This document shows positions 44,655-56,307 of a DNA stretch of 64,000 nucleotides, one piece after another; the first letter of the stretch is position 1, and the number at the start of each line of letters is the position of its first letter. Made by a program: the position numbers and the translations under genes. The stretch is taken from assembly GCA_963758335.1 (NCBI GenBank), contig CAVWVF010000001.1, forward strand, positions 434,001-498,000, given 5' to 3'. Source of the DNA: Roseiarcus sp963758335 (GTDB lineage Bacteria > Pseudomonadota > Alphaproteobacteria > Rhizobiales > Beijerinckiaceae). Below the pieces are notes generated by a model. The model made no database searches. It worked only from the letters and a program-made list of their open reading frames with translations, and was not told the DNA's origin.

Positions 44655-46079
44655 ATGACGCATTTTGGAGCGGTTCTCGTCGGCGCGACGGCTCTCATAT
44701 CGGTGGTCTGCCGCGCCCAGGCCGCCGATCTGCCGACGCAAGCGCCCGCGCCGGCTTCGGCGCCGTCCTGCTTCGCCAGCCTCGCCGACTATCTCCTGGC
44801 GAGCGACGAGGAATGCCCGCTCTCGTGGAACGGCGTCACGCTTTACGGGAGGATCGACGTCGGCGCCGGCTATGAGACGCATGGAGTCCCGTTCAACGGC
44901 GCCTACCCCAACGGAGTCGAAACGCTCATCTCGAAGAACAGCAACGGCTCTCGCACCACGATATTGCCGAACGGGCTCGGCCAGTCGAATGTCGGCGTGA
45001 AGGGCGACGAACCGATCGCGCCCGATTGGTCGCTGGTGTTCAATTTCCAGACGGGTTTCAACCCCTATTACCCGCAACTGGCCAACGGCCCCAGATCCCT
45101 GGTCGAGAACAACCTCGCCGCGCTCGAATTTCAAAGCGCAAACGGGGACTCCAGCCGCGCAGGGCAGCTCTTCAACACCATCGCCTATGCCGGGATCAGC
45201 AATCGGACCTTCGGCGAGGTGACCGTCGGGCGGCACGACTCCCTCATATTGGACGGCTTGGGCCGATATGACGCGATGGGGGCGGCGCCCGCCTTTTCGG
45301 TGATCGGCGCCTCGAACACGGTCGCAGGCGCAGGCGACACCGAGAACGCCCGCTACAACACCTCGGTCCAATATCGGGTGAGCGTCGGTCCGTTTCGTTT
45401 GGCCGCGCTCTACCAGTTCGGCGGCTACGACCAGGGCAACGGTTCGAATGGCGCCTTTGATGCGCAGATCGGCGGCGACTTCGGCGGATTTTCTTTGGAC
45501 GCCGTCGGCAGCAAGGTCAAGGATGCCGTGTCGCTGTCGAATTTCGGCGAAGATCCGTTGCCGTCCGGAGTCGGCGTAAACGATCTGAAGGTGACGCTGT
45601 CCAACAACACCGCTGGCGCTCTTTTGGCGAAATACAACTATAACATCGCGGCGATTTTTGGCGGATTCGAATATATACTGTTCCAAAATCCGAGCGACTC
45701 CTATCCAAACGGTTTTACCACCCTTGGAGACTACACTGTCTTGCCGGGGTACGTCACCTCTACGGCCTACACGAACAACAAGATTTTGCGAGTCTTCTGG
45801 TTGCGCCTGGCGATACGCGACGACCTCGACGTGAATGGCGCTTACTATCACTATTATCAGAACGACTATAACACAGGCACGTGCACGGACGGGGGGCTGT
45901 CTGCATCGAGTTGCCGCGGCTCCGAGAACGCGGTGTCCGCCATGATCGACTATCGCCCGATAAAGCGCGTCGACCTATACGGCGGCGTGATGTGGTCCCA
46001 GGTCACCGGCGGTCTGGCGAGCGGATATCTCTACCACATCAACCTCGCCCCAACGGCCGGCGTCCGGGTGCAGTTTTAA
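44655..46079 (+). CDS. Gram-negative porin
   Basis: 474 residues: signal peptide MTHFGAVLVGATALISVVC (cleaved near AQA-AD), then a porin-type barrel beginning LSWNGVTLYGRIDVGAGYET. Typical porin segments are SNVGVKGDEPIAPDWSLVF, GEVTVGRHDSLILDGLGRYD and ARYNTSVQYRVSVGPFRLAA; the protein ends TAGVRVQF with terminal Phe. It probably forms a trimeric diffusion pore. ATG 44655 was preferred to TTG 44631, which would lengthen the signal peptide. Intact. Confidence 0.88.
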   Translation: MTHFGAVLVGATALISVVCRAQAADLPTQAPAPASAPSCFASLADYLLASDEECPLSWNGVTLYGRIDVGAGYETHGVPFNGAYPNGVETLISKNSNGSRTTILPNGLGQSNVGVKGDEPIAPDWSLVFNFQTGFNPYYPQLANGPRSLVENNLAALEFQSANGDSSRAGQLFNTIAYAGISNRTFGEVTVGRHDSLILDGLGRYDAMGAAPAFSVIGASNTVAGAGDTENARYNTSVQYRVSVGPFRLAALYQFGGYDQGNGSNGAFDAQIGGDFGGFSLDAVGSKVKDAVSLSNFGEDPLPSGVGVNDLKVTLSNNTAGALLAKYNYNIAAIFGGFEYILFQNPSDSYPNGFTTLGDYTVLPGYVTSTAYTNNKILRVFWLRLAIRDDLDVNGAYYHYYQNDYNTGTCTDGGLSASSCRGSENAVSAMIDYRPIKRVDLYGGVMWSQVTGGLASGYLYHINLAPTAGVRVQF

Positions 46080-46160
46080 GCCGGCGTCGAGTTTTGAAAT
46101 CCCCCGATAGCCCGCTAGGGAGCCGCCACCGCGTAAGCGCCGCTGCGAAGGGTCCGCCCG

Positions 46161-46896
46161 ATGAATATCCTCTTCATCTGCATCGTCATTTTCATTGTGT
46201 TCATGGCCGCTGGATACGCGGGGCTGTTTCTCCAGACGCGACTGACGGAGGCGCACAAGACGGGAGAGTCGAAGAGCGTCGCTTCTGGCGCTGGTTCTCG
46301 GAACGCTGATCGGCGTCAGTTTCGCTTACTATTCGACCCAGAAGTCCAATCTGGAAACCTTCTCCCCCCAGATCTTGCGGCTCGATCAGGCGCTGAAGCA
46401 GTACGGTCCGGAGACGAAGCCGGTGCGGGACAAACTGAACGAGACGATCGTGCGCGGCTGCGAGGCGTTCTGGGGCGGAGGGACCCCCGACCCGGCCGCC
46501 CTGACGGTTGGCCCTCCGCTCGCCAACGCGGAGGCAATCTCGAATTATCTGGCGACGCTGAAGCCGCAGACCGACGTCCGGACAGCAGCGCTGGCGACGG
46601 CGGGCCTGTACGCCAGCATGGTCGAGCAATCGCGATTGCTGATGTCCCTCCAGGTGGCGAGCGGGCCGGTGTCCTGGTTTCTCATCGCAATTTTGGTCTT
46701 CTGGACGGCGGCGCTGTTTTTCGGCATCGGCCTCTACGCCGAACCCAATGGGCTGGTCTACGCCGCGCTGGCGTTCGGGGCTCTGTCGATCGCCTTCGCG
46801 ATCTTCCTGATCTTTGAATTCGGCTTGCCTTATACCGGCCTCTTCCGGGTTTCGCCCGCCGCGCTCGAGCAGACGATCGAGTACATGGACAAGTAG
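46161..46896 (+). pseudogene. DUF4239 (bestrophin-like) membrane protein, frameshifted
   Basis: MNILFICIVIFIVFMAAGYA, GLFLQTRLTEAHKTGESKSV is the N-terminal helix region. Near 46275 a short deletion and shift move the frame to ASLLALVLGTLIGVSFAYYS, TQKSNLETFSPQILRLDQAL, KQYGPETKPVRDKLNETIV. Two further helices follow, WFLIAILVFWTAALFFGIGL and AFGALSIAFAIFLIFEFGLP. The pattern is that of DUF4239 proteins. Function unknown; probably inactivated. Confidence 0.72.
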
Positions 46897-47402
46897 GCGC
46901 AAGACGCCTGCCGCGGATTTGGCCGGATGAGCGCGGGCGGCGGGCGGGCCGCTCCAAGTGACGCCACGCATTCGTCCAGAATTCCGCGACTTATGATCGG
47001 GACATGGAGGACGCCACACGGCCCAACCTCCCCTCTGGGTCGGATTGACCCTTTCGTCACGCCGTCGGGGAATGACCGCTATTTGCAGCAAACTTGCCGT
47101 TGGCCGACAAGCGTCGCATTATCGGAATCCGCACATTCGAGGCAATCCCGGGTCGGTCACCAGGTGTTGGATTTTGACCCCCCAAGCGCCGGTCAAGCCG
47201 CCGCCAGCGCAACCGTTCTCGCGGTCGGGCGTTCATAACCGGCTTCACGCCGAGCCGCGGCCGGCGTAACGTGATCAGCGAGGATCGGCGTCACACGGCT
47301 CGAACGGGCGTAAGTTGGGGCGAGGCGAAGGCGGGGAGCGCGCCAAGCTTCGCCATCGACGACCGCTCGCCCGGGGCGGCGCGGCAACAAGGGAGACAGA
47401 CG
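46897..47402. other. Gene-free stretch upstream of gnd
   Basis: 506 bp without a supported gene or RNA. It should contain the promoter of the gnd-zwf operon; no confident -35/-10 pair was identified. Confidence 0.5.
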
Positions 47403-48422
47403 ATGCAGCTTGGCATGATCGGACTGGGACGGATGGGCTCGAACATGGCCGAGCGGCTGATGAAGGCCGGGCATGACCTTGTCGTCTATGACTCCCATCC
47501 GACCGCAGTGAAGGCGCTCGCGTCGCTCGGAGCGAGCGGAGCCGGAAACCTGCGGGACTTCGTCACCGGCCTCGCGAAACCACGCGCCGTCTGGCTCATG
47601 GTTCCCGCCGCGGTCGTCGATCCGATCCTCGCCGATGTCGCTCCATTGCTGGCCCCAGGCGACATCGTGATCGACGGGGGCAACTCCTATTATCACGATG
47701 ACATCCGGCGGGCCGAGGAGCTGAAAGCCAAGGGGCTGCATTATGTCGACGTCGGCGTGAGCGGCGGCGTCTGGGGCAAGGAGCGCGGCTACTGCCAGAT
47801 GATCGGCGGAGAGGACACAATCGTCCATCGCCTCGATCCGATCTTTCGTGCGCTGGCGCCCGGCGTTGGCGCCGCGCCGCGCACTGCAGGCGCAGTCGGC
47901 GAGCCGGCCCCGGCTGAGGAGGGCTATCTGCACTGCGGCCCGAATGGAGCGGGTCATTTTGTAAAAATGGTCCACAACGGCATCGAATACGGGCTGATGG
48001 CCGCCTACGCCGAAGGCTTGAACGTCCTGCGCCACGCCAACGTCGGGCTCAAGACCCACGCGGCGGACGCCGAGACGACGCCCCTCCGGAACCCCGAGCT
48101 TTATCGTTACGAACTGGACGTCGCCCGGGTGAGCGAAGTCTGGCGGCGCGGCAGCGTGATCGGCTCGTGGCTCCTCGACCTCACCGCCGCGGCGCTCCGC
48201 GGCGACGCCGGCCTCAGCCTATTCGCCGGACGCGTGTCCGATTCCGGCGAGGGGCGCTGGACGCTGAAGGCCGCGATCGACGAAGGCGTCCCCGCGCCGG
48301 TGCTGAGCGCCGCGCTGTTCGGACGGTTCGAATCGCGCGGAGCGGCCGAATATGCGGACAAGCTGATGTCGGCGATGCGCCTCGAGTTCGGCGGTCATCA
48401 CGAAAAGCCGGTGGAGCTCTGA
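47403..48422 (+). CDS. gnd: 6-phosphogluconate dehydrogenase, decarboxylating
   Basis: Oxidises 6-phosphogluconate to ribulose-5-phosphate with CO2 release. MQLGMIGLGRMGSNMAERLM is the dinucleotide fold; VIDGGNSYYHDDIRRAEEL, YVDVGVSGGVWGKERGYCQM and GAGHFVKMVHNGIEYGLMAA contain the substrate and catalytic Lys/Asn residues. At 339 residues it is the short, often NAD-preferring form (about 330 residues instead of about 470). Its TGA is directly followed by the zwf ATG, so translation is coupled. First gene of a sugar-phosphate operon. Confidence 0.95.
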   Translation: MQLGMIGLGRMGSNMAERLMKAGHDLVVYDSHPTAVKALASLGASGAGNLRDFVTGLAKPRAVWLMVPAAVVDPILADVAPLLAPGDIVIDGGNSYYHDDIRRAEELKAKGLHYVDVGVSGGVWGKERGYCQMIGGEDTIVHRLDPIFRALAPGVGAAPRTAGAVGEPAPAEEGYLHCGPNGAGHFVKMVHNGIEYGLMAAYAEGLNVLRHANVGLKTHAADAETTPLRNPELYRYELDVARVSEVWRRGSVIGSWLLDLTAAALRGDAGLSLFAGRVSDSGEGRWTLKAAIDEGVPAPVLSAALFGRFESRGAAEYADKLMSAMRLEFGGHHEKPVEL

Positions 48423-49799
48423 ATGTCCGCCGCTCCCTCTGACGCCCTCGTCTTTTTCGGCGCGACCGGCGATCTCGCCTACAAGCAGATCTTTCCCGCC
48501 CTGCAGGGGCTCGTGCGCGACGAGGGGGTCGACGTTCCCATCGTCGGCGTCGCCAAGTCGGGCTGGACCCTCGAGCAGTTTCGCGCCCGGGCCAAGGACA
48601 GCCTGCTCCATCACGGAAGCTTCGACGAAGTTGCCTTCGCCCGGCAGCTCGATCTGTTGAATTATGTCGACGGCGACTACAACGATCCGCGGACGTTCCA
48701 AGAGGTGAAGCAGGCGCTCGGATCGGCTGAGCGGCCGCTGCACTATCTGGCGATCCCGCCCTCGCTGTTCGGCGTCGTCGTGTCGGCGCTCGCCGCGGCG
48801 GGTTTGAGCCGGAACGCCCGCCTCGTGGTCGAGAAGCCGTTCGGCCACGATCGGGCGTCGGCGCAAGCGCTGAACCGGACGCTGCGCGAGCATTTTCCTG
48901 AAGAGGCGATCTTTCGCATCGACCATTATCTCGGCAAGGAGCCGGTCCAGAACATCGGCTATACGCGCTTCGCCAACGCGATTTTCGAACCGCTGTGGAG
49001 TCGCCATTTTGTCCGCGGCATCCAGATCACCATGGCCGAATCCTTCGGCGTCGACGACCGGGGCGCCTTCTTCGACGCGACAGGCGCGCTGCGCGACGTC
49101 GTTCAGAACCACATGCTGCAGGTCGTCGCGAACCTGATGATGGACCCGCCGACCGGCGAAGAGCGGGAGGCCTCGCGCGATCAAAAGGCGGCGCTGCTGA
49201 AGGCGGTCCGCCCGTTGCACAAAGATGATCTGGTGCGGGGGCAGTATCGCGGATACCGAAGCGTTCGCGGCGTCAAGCCCGACTCGACCGTGGAAACCTA
49301 CGCGGCGCTCAGGCTCTATGTGGACAGCTGGCGATGGGCAGGGGTGCCGGTCTATATCCGCGCCGGCAAGCGCCTCCCGTTGACGGCTGCCGAGGTGCTT
49401 GTTGCATTCCATCGTCCGCCGCGCGACGTGTTCGGCGAGCAGGGGGCTTGCGACCATGTTCGCTGGCGGCTGAGCCCGGACGTCTGCGTGGCGATGGGAT
49501 TGCGGGTCAAGCGTCCCGGCGAAAGAATGATCGGCGAAGACTGCGAACTGACCCTGATGGAGCAGGCCGCTTCGCTCACGCCGCCCTATCAGCGCCTGCT
49601 CGGCGATGCGATGCGCGGCGACAGCGAGCTGTTCGGCCGGGAGGACGTCGTCGACGCGCAATGGCGCATCGTCGACCCGGTCCTCGCCGACCCGCCCCCC
49701 TGCCATGAGTATGAGCCTGGCAGCTGGGGGCCGGAGGCGGCCGACGCGCTGATCGGCGCCTACGGGTCTTGGCACAACCCGTTCCCGCCGGCAGAGTGA
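48423..49799 (+). CDS. zwf: Glucose-6-phosphate 1-dehydrogenase
   Basis: First enzyme of the oxidative pentose-phosphate and Entner-Doudoroff routes; 458 residues. ALVFFGATGDLAYKQIFPAL is the coenzyme motif (GxxGDLA), RLVVEKPFGHD the phosphate/NADP region, and RIDHYLGKEPVQNI the active-site signature with catalytic His. The C-terminal beta+alpha domain contains VPVYIRAGKRLPLTAAEVLV. The gene lies without gap after gnd, 4 bp before the HAD gene. Intact. Confidence 0.97.
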   Translation: MSAAPSDALVFFGATGDLAYKQIFPALQGLVRDEGVDVPIVGVAKSGWTLEQFRARAKDSLLHHGSFDEVAFARQLDLLNYVDGDYNDPRTFQEVKQALGSAERPLHYLAIPPSLFGVVVSALAAAGLSRNARLVVEKPFGHDRASAQALNRTLREHFPEEAIFRIDHYLGKEPVQNIGYTRFANAIFEPLWSRHFVRGIQITMAESFGVDDRGAFFDATGALRDVVQNHMLQVVANLMMDPPTGEEREASRDQKAALLKAVRPLHKDDLVRGQYRGYRSVRGVKPDSTVETYAALRLYVDSWRWAGVPVYIRAGKRLPLTAAEVLVAFHRPPRDVFGEQGACDHVRWRLSPDVCVAMGLRVKRPGERMIGEDCELTLMEQAASLTPPYQRLLGDAMRGDSELFGREDVVDAQWRIVDPVLADPPPCHEYEPGSWGPEAADALIGAYGSWHNPFPPAE

Positions 49800-49803
49800 G
49801 GCC

Positions 49804-50466
49804 ATGGACGACATCGTTTTTCTGTTCGACGTCGACAACACGCTCGTCGACAACGACGCGATCCAGGACGATCTGCGCGGCCACCTCGCCGAATGTTACG
49901 GAGAGGCGGTGCGAGATCGGTACTGGGAGATCTTCGAGGAGTTGCGCGGTGAGCTCGGCTACGCCGACTACCTCGGCGCGCTCGAGCGCTATCGGGTCGA
50001 GGATTTGCGCGACCCGCGTCTCTTGCTGATGTCGAGCTGGCTGGTCGACTATCCGTTCGCCGATCGCCTCTATCCCGGGGCGCTGGACGCCGTTCGGCAT
50101 GTTCAGAAGTGGGGCCGGCCCGTGGTGCTGTCGGACGGAGACGCCGTTTTCCAGCCCCGCAAGGTCGAGCGGTCCGGCCTGTGGAAGGCGTTCGACGGCG
50201 CGATCCTCATCTACATCCACAAGGAGGAAGAGCTCGACGACGTCGAGCGCCTCTATCCGGCGAAGCGCTACGTGCTGATCGACGACAAGCTCCGCATCCT
50301 GGCGGCGGTGAAGAAAGTCTGGGGCGACCGGGTGGTCACCGTCTTTCCCAAGCAAGGACATTATGCAAATGATCCCGAGACGCTTGCGGCCAACCCCCCG
50401 GCCGACGTCGCGCTCGATCGGATCGGCGACCTCGTCGCGCTCGACCGCGCCGCGTTCGCGCCCTAG
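49804..50466 (+). CDS. HAD-superfamily hydrolase
   Basis: 220 residues. Motif I IVFLFDVDNTLVDND (catalytic Asp pair DVD), motif II RPVVLSDGDAVFQPRK (Ser), Lys-containing region KAFDGAILIYIHKEEELDDV, and motif IV RYVLIDDKLRILAAVKKVWG. It is a phosphatase of unknown substrate inside the sugar-phosphate operon, so a phosphosugar substrate is a reasonable inference. A similar HAD gene accompanies zwf/pgi clusters in other methylotroph-like genomes (recalled, not checked). Confidence 0.87.
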   Translation: MDDIVFLFDVDNTLVDNDAIQDDLRGHLAECYGEAVRDRYWEIFEELRGELGYADYLGALERYRVEDLRDPRLLLMSSWLVDYPFADRLYPGALDAVRHVQKWGRPVVLSDGDAVFQPRKVERSGLWKAFDGAILIYIHKEEELDDVERLYPAKRYVLIDDKLRILAAVKKVWGDRVVTVFPKQGHYANDPETLAANPPADVALDRIGDLVALDRAAFAP

Positions 50467-50502
50467 GGTATCGTTGCGTTCTCGAACCTCGGAGATGGAG
50501 CC

Positions 50503-52140
<1,638 letters not shown>

Positions 52141-52157
52141 CGGAGGAGCCTTCGCCA

Positions 52158-52961
52158 ATGCCTGGCACGTTCTCCCTCGCCGCCCCCGACGGCTCGCTCG
52201 TCGAGGCGATCGTCTATGCGGATCTCTCGACGCTCATCGCCGGCGCCGCCGACTTCGTCGCCGAGTCGGCGGCCGAAGCGATCGCCGCGCGCGGCTCCTT
52301 CAACATTGCTCTGTCGGGAGGCAATACGCCGAGGCCGGTCTATCAGCGTCTGGCCTCCGCCGCGATCGACTGGACGCGCGTGCGTGTCTTCTTTGGCGAC
52401 GAACGCTGCGTGCCGCCGCAGGATGCGCGCAGCAACTACCACATGGCGCGAGCCGCGCTCTTCGACCAAGTCGCGATTCCGGCCGAAAACGTGCACCGCA
52501 TGCGTGGCGAGGATCCTCCGGAAGCGGCGGCCGAGGCCTACGCGGTCGAGCTTCGCAACGCGCTCGGCGAGGGCGGACGGCTCGATCTCGTCCTCCTCGG
52601 CCTCGGTCACGACGCGCATACCGCGTCGCTTTTTCCCGGTCTTGCGGCGGTGACCGAGACGCGACGCGCGGTGATGGCCGCCTATGTCGAGTTCGTCGGC
52701 ATGTGGCGGCTGACGCTGACTCCGCCGACGATCAACGCCGCGCGCCGAGTGGCCTTCCTCGTGTCGGGCGACGACAAGGCGGAGGTCCTGCATCGCGTGT
52801 TGCAGGGACCGCGCCAGCCGATTGTTCTGCCGGCCCAGGCCATTCGCTCGTCCGAGAAGCCCCCGCTTTGGCTGATCGACGCGGCGGCGGCGGCGAAGTT
52901 GGACCGACGATCCGCCCGCTACGCCAGCGCCGGCGCCCCACGACGGGGAACGAAAACGTGA
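52158..52961 (+). CDS. pgl: 6-phosphogluconolactonase (DevB type)
   Basis: Hydrolyses 6-phosphogluconolactone to 6-phosphogluconate, between zwf and gnd. 267 residues; SFNIALSGGNTPRPVYQRLA, RVRVFFGDERCVPPQDARSN and LDLVLLGLGHDAHTASLFPG (catalytic His region) are diagnostic of the NagB-fold Pgl. ATG 52158 was chosen; a longer in-frame frame extends back into pgi and is not coding. Its TGA overlaps the glucoamylase GTG (GTGA). Intact. Confidence 0.95.
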   Translation: MPGTFSLAAPDGSLVEAIVYADLSTLIAGAADFVAESAAEAIAARGSFNIALSGGNTPRPVYQRLASAAIDWTRVRVFFGDERCVPPQDARSNYHMARAALFDQVAIPAENVHRMRGEDPPEAAAEAYAVELRNALGEGGRLDLVLLGLGHDAHTASLFPGLAAVTETRRAVMAAYVEFVGMWRLTLTPPTINAARRVAFLVSGDDKAEVLHRVLQGPRQPIVLPAQAIRSSEKPPLWLIDAAAAAKLDRRSARYASAGAPRRGTKT

Positions 52962-55339
52962 CGGAGGCGCCGGGCAGACCGGGGATTGCTCCCCGCTGGA
53001 CGTCGAGCGCGAAGAGTGGCGTCGGCACGGCGTTGTCCGACACGAGCCGCGTCTGGTTCACCATCAGCCACGGCATCCTCAACGAGGTCTACTACCCGAG
53101 GGTCGATCAGGCCTGCATTCGCGACCTCGGCCTGATCGTCACCGACGGCGCGAGCTTCTTCGCCGAGGAGAAGCGCGATTGCGACGGGACCGTGGAGTCG
53201 CTGGAGGACGGCGTTCCCGCATTCCTGCTGACCAGCGTGCATCGCGGCGGCCGGTTTCGCATCCTCAACCGCGTGATCGCCGATCCGCGCAGCTGCTCGG
53301 TGCTGATGCAGATCCGTCTGGAAGGCCTCGCCGGCGCGCGACTGCGGCTCTTCGCCTTGGCGGCGCCCCATCTCGTCAATCGCGGCGCCCATAACAGCGG
53401 CTGGCGCGGCGACTACAAAGGCGGCGGCATGCTGTTCGCCCACGGCGCCGAATCCTACCTGGCCATGGCCGCCGATCAGCCGTTTGTCGCCAGTTCGGTC
53501 GGCTTCATCGGCGCCTCGGACGGCTGGCAGCAGCTTTCGCGCGATCGAATGCTGGCCGAACAATACGATACGGCGACCGATGGCAACGTCGCGCTGACCG
53601 CCGAGCTGGCGAAGGGGCCGGACGGCGCCTCGGTTCTGGCCCTCGGCTTCGGCCGGACGTCGGCCGAGGCGGCCTATCACGCCTGGACCTCGGTTCAGAC
53701 GCCGTTCGTAACGATCCTCAACGATTACGCCGCCGGCTGGCGTTCGTGGCAGGCCGGCCTGCGCTCGCTCGAGCGTCGCGCCGGCGGCCACAACATCTAT
53801 CGCGTCAGCGTGGCCATCCTGCGCAGCCACGAGGATCCGACGTTTCCCGGCGGCGTCATCGCCGGCCTTTCGATCCCCTGGGGATTCAGCAAGGGCGACG
53901 ACGACCTCGGCGGCTACCATCTGGTCTGGCCGCGCGACCTCTGCCAGACGGGCGGAGCGCTGCTGGCATGCGGCGGGGATTCGCAGGTGAGACGCATCCT
54001 GCGTTACCTGCGGGCGACGCAGGAGGCCGACGGATCATGGCCGCAGAACTGCTGGCTCGACGGCACGCCGTTCTGGCGCGGCCTGCAGCTCGACGAATGC
54101 GCCTTCCCGGTGCTTCTTCTGGACATGGCCTTTCGCTCCGGCGCGCTGCGGCTTCCGGATCTGCCGCCTTACTGGCCCATGGTCCGCAAAGCCGCCGCCT
54201 TCGTCATTCTGAACGGCCCCAGGACCAAGCAGGACCGCTGGGAGGAGAACGCCGGATACACGCCTTTCACGCTCGCCGTCGCCGTGGCCTCCCTGCTCGC
54301 CGCGGCGGAGATCGCCGAGGCCCTGGAATTCGAGGCGGCACCGGCGTTGTACCGAGACACGGCCGACGCCTGGAACGAGCAGATCGAAGACTGGGTGTAT
54401 GTCCGGGATACGCCGCTCGCGCGCGAAGCGGGCGTGGTGGGCTACTACATCCGCATTGCGCCCGAATCGCCGCTGACCGACGCCCCCGACCTTCATGGGC
54501 AGGTCCAGGTGCGCAACCACGAGGCCGGGACCGGCGCAATCTCCGCCGACGCGCTCATCAGCACGGACGCGCTCGCGCTCGTGCGGTTCGGCCTGCGCGC
54601 GCCGGACGATCCGCGCATCCTCGACACTGTCGCTGTGATCGACAAGCTGCTGAAGGTCGACCTCCCGCAGGGGCCGGGCTGGCGCCGCTACAATTACGAC
54701 GGTTATGGCGAGAAGGCGGATGGGCGGCCGTTCGACGGCGTCGGCGTGGGCCGCGTCTGGCCGCTGCTGGCCGGCGAGCGCGCGCATTACGCGCTCGCCG
54801 CCGGGCGGAGGGCCGAAGCGGAGGCGCTGCTCGCGACGATCGAAGCCCAGACTGGTCCCGGCGGCCTCATCCCCGAGCAGGTGTGGGACGGTCCTCCGAT
54901 CCCTTCCAGGGAGCTGGCGCCCGGCAAGCCTTCCGGTTCGGCGATGCCCCTCGTGTGGGCGCATGCGGAATACGTCAAGCTCCTGCGGTCGCTGGCTGAC
55001 GGCGCGGTGTTCGACATGCCGCCGCATGCTGCGCGCCGCTATCGGCAAGGCAAGCATCAGGCCCGCTGTCGGCCGTGGCGCGAGGATTGCCCGATCGCCG
55101 AGATTCCGGCGGGCCATGTGCTGCGTCTGGACTTCGCCGAGCCGGCGATCGTGCTCTATACGCGCGACGACTGGAGCTCACAGGACAACGCCAGGACCAA
55201 AGATACGGGGCTCGGGCTGTTCGTGGTGGAGATCGGCACGGACGGCATGACGGCGGACCAGCGCGTCGTCTTCACCTGGCGCGATCCGCGAACCGGCGCG
55301 TGGCGCGGCGGCAACTTCGAAGTCGCGATCGCGACCTGA
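52958..55339 (+). CDS. Glucoamylase / glucan 1,4-alpha-glucosidase, GH15
   Basis: 793 residues in the bacterial GH15 layout. The N-terminal beta-sandwich domain begins SGVGTALSDTSRVWFTISHG, then ILNEVYYPRVDQACIRDLGL. The (alpha/alpha)6 catalytic domain has HLVWPRDLCQTGGALLACGG, WPQNCWLDGTPFWRGLQLDE and WEENAGYTPFTLAVAVASLL, with GLIPEQVWDGPPIPSRE. It releases glucose from alpha-glucans. No signal peptide is seen, so intracellular glycogen breakdown is likely. It begins at GTG 52958 overlapping pgl, tying glucan breakdown to the pentose-phosphate genes. Confidence 0.93.
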   Translation: MTEAPGRPGIAPRWTSSAKSGVGTALSDTSRVWFTISHGILNEVYYPRVDQACIRDLGLIVTDGASFFAEEKRDCDGTVESLEDGVPAFLLTSVHRGGRFRILNRVIADPRSCSVLMQIRLEGLAGARLRLFALAAPHLVNRGAHNSGWRGDYKGGGMLFAHGAESYLAMAADQPFVASSVGFIGASDGWQQLSRDRMLAEQYDTATDGNVALTAELAKGPDGASVLALGFGRTSAEAAYHAWTSVQTPFVTILNDYAAGWRSWQAGLRSLERRAGGHNIYRVSVAILRSHEDPTFPGGVIAGLSIPWGFSKGDDDLGGYHLVWPRDLCQTGGALLACGGDSQVRRILRYLRATQEADGSWPQNCWLDGTPFWRGLQLDECAFPVLLLDMAFRSGALRLPDLPPYWPMVRKAAAFVILNGPRTKQDRWEENAGYTPFTLAVAVASLLAAAEIAEALEFEAAPALYRDTADAWNEQIEDWVYVRDTPLAREAGVVGYYIRIAPESPLTDAPDLHGQVQVRNHEAGTGAISADALISTDALALVRFGLRAPDDPRILDTVAVIDKLLKVDLPQGPGWRRYNYDGYGEKADGRPFDGVGVGRVWPLLAGERAHYALAAGRRAEAEALLATIEAQTGPGGLIPEQVWDGPPIPSRELAPGKPSGSAMPLVWAHAEYVKLLRSLADGAVFDMPPHAARRYRQGKHQARCRPWREDCPIAEIPAGHVLRLDFAEPAIVLYTRDDWSSQDNARTKDTGLGLFVVEIGTDGMTADQRVVFTWRDPRTGAWRGGNFEVAIAT

Positions 55340-55355
55340 GGCCTGGCCGCGGCGG

Positions 55356-55958
55356 TCAGGCCTGGCGGCGCGATCGCTCGCGGAGCCACCAATAGAGGAT
55401 CATTAGTCCGATCAGCGCGGCCCCGATGAGCAGCAGCAGCAAGGCGGCCCGCTCGACCCATGCGACCATCGGCACGGCGAGCGCCAGAAAGGCGCCGGTC
55501 ACGCACAGTTTCCAGGACCGCAAGTTGAGGCCCGAAACGAACACGCCCAGCGCGAGCAGCGTCAGCAGCATGAGGCCGCTCGCATTGGCCCCGAGCGACT
55601 GCCGCGCGTTGATGGTGGTGATCAGAACCATCGCGATCAGCACCGCCGCCCATTGCAGGACTTGGGTCACGACCATGGCGATCCGATCGCCGCTCCGCGT
55701 GTGACGCCACCCCGCGACGATTGAGATGAGGCCGACGACCGGGGTCAGGTAGACCCAGTAAGTCGCTGTCGGAGCCGGGGCAATGCTCGTCCAGCTGATG
55801 CCGATGAGCCCGAGCACGATGATCGCGGCGTAGGGAAGGTCGTCGAGAAGGCTTATCCAGATCCATCGAGAGTCAGCGACGTCATGTTGAGACTCGGAAG
55901 CCATATCGGGACTCTTACTCACCGTCGTATTGTTCGCCTCGGAAGACGTCGGCATCAA
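55356..55958 (-). CDS. Integral membrane protein, unknown
   Basis: 200 residues with five or six hydrophobic helices, e.g. AAIIVLGLIGISWTSIAPAP, YWVYLTPVVGLISIVAGW, VLQWAAVLIAMVLITTI and LLLLLIGAALIGLMILYWWL, and a short basic tail RERSRRQA. An alternative start is MASESQHD at 55904. It is convergent with the glucoamylase gene (16-bp gap). No family is named with confidence. Confidence 0.7.
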   Translation of the reverse strand: MMPTSSEANNTTVSKSPDMASESQHDVADSRWIWISLLDDLPYAAIIVLGLIGISWTSIAPAPTATYWVYLTPVVGLISIVAGWRHTRSGDRIAMVVTQVLQWAAVLIAMVLITTINARQSLGANASGLMLLTLLALGVFVSGLNLRSWKLCVTGAFLALAVPMVAWVERAALLLLLIGAALIGLMILYWWLRERSRRQA

Positions 55959-56307
55959 ACGTTATCAGAAAAGCGCGCGTCGCAAACTCCTGATCCCTGC
56001 GCGCGGCGACCCCGATCACGTCCCTTGGCGCCGGTAATGTTCGTTCGCCTTCTTGCGCAGGGCTTAAACTCAGGTTGGTCGTGTCCGGGGAAGCAACAAG
56101 AGCGCAGCGACAGCATGGGGCGAGCAGGAACAACTCAAGGCGGCATCCCTGATCGATGCCTTCCGGCTCGCAGGTTCGAGTGCGCGGCGAACTCTGGCGC
56201 CGGATCGACCCTGACTGTGCTGCTTTGACGCATAGCAAACTGTCGCGATTTGCGTAGTGTATGCAAGCGTTCAAATATGTCGCGCTTCGAATGTGAGGCG
56301 ACGGTTG
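55959..56307. other. Upstream region of the hydrogenase operon
   Basis: 349 bp without a supported gene, between divergent units. It should contain the hydrogenase promoter. I looked for a sigma-54 -24/-12 pair and an FNR-type box and saw no convincing match. Confidence 0.5.

Noticed and set aside
55959..56307. Sigma-54 or FNR promoter for the hydrogenase operon
   Set aside because: No TGGC-N-TGC pair at -24/-12 spacing and no TTGAT-N4-ATCAA box could be found by eye.
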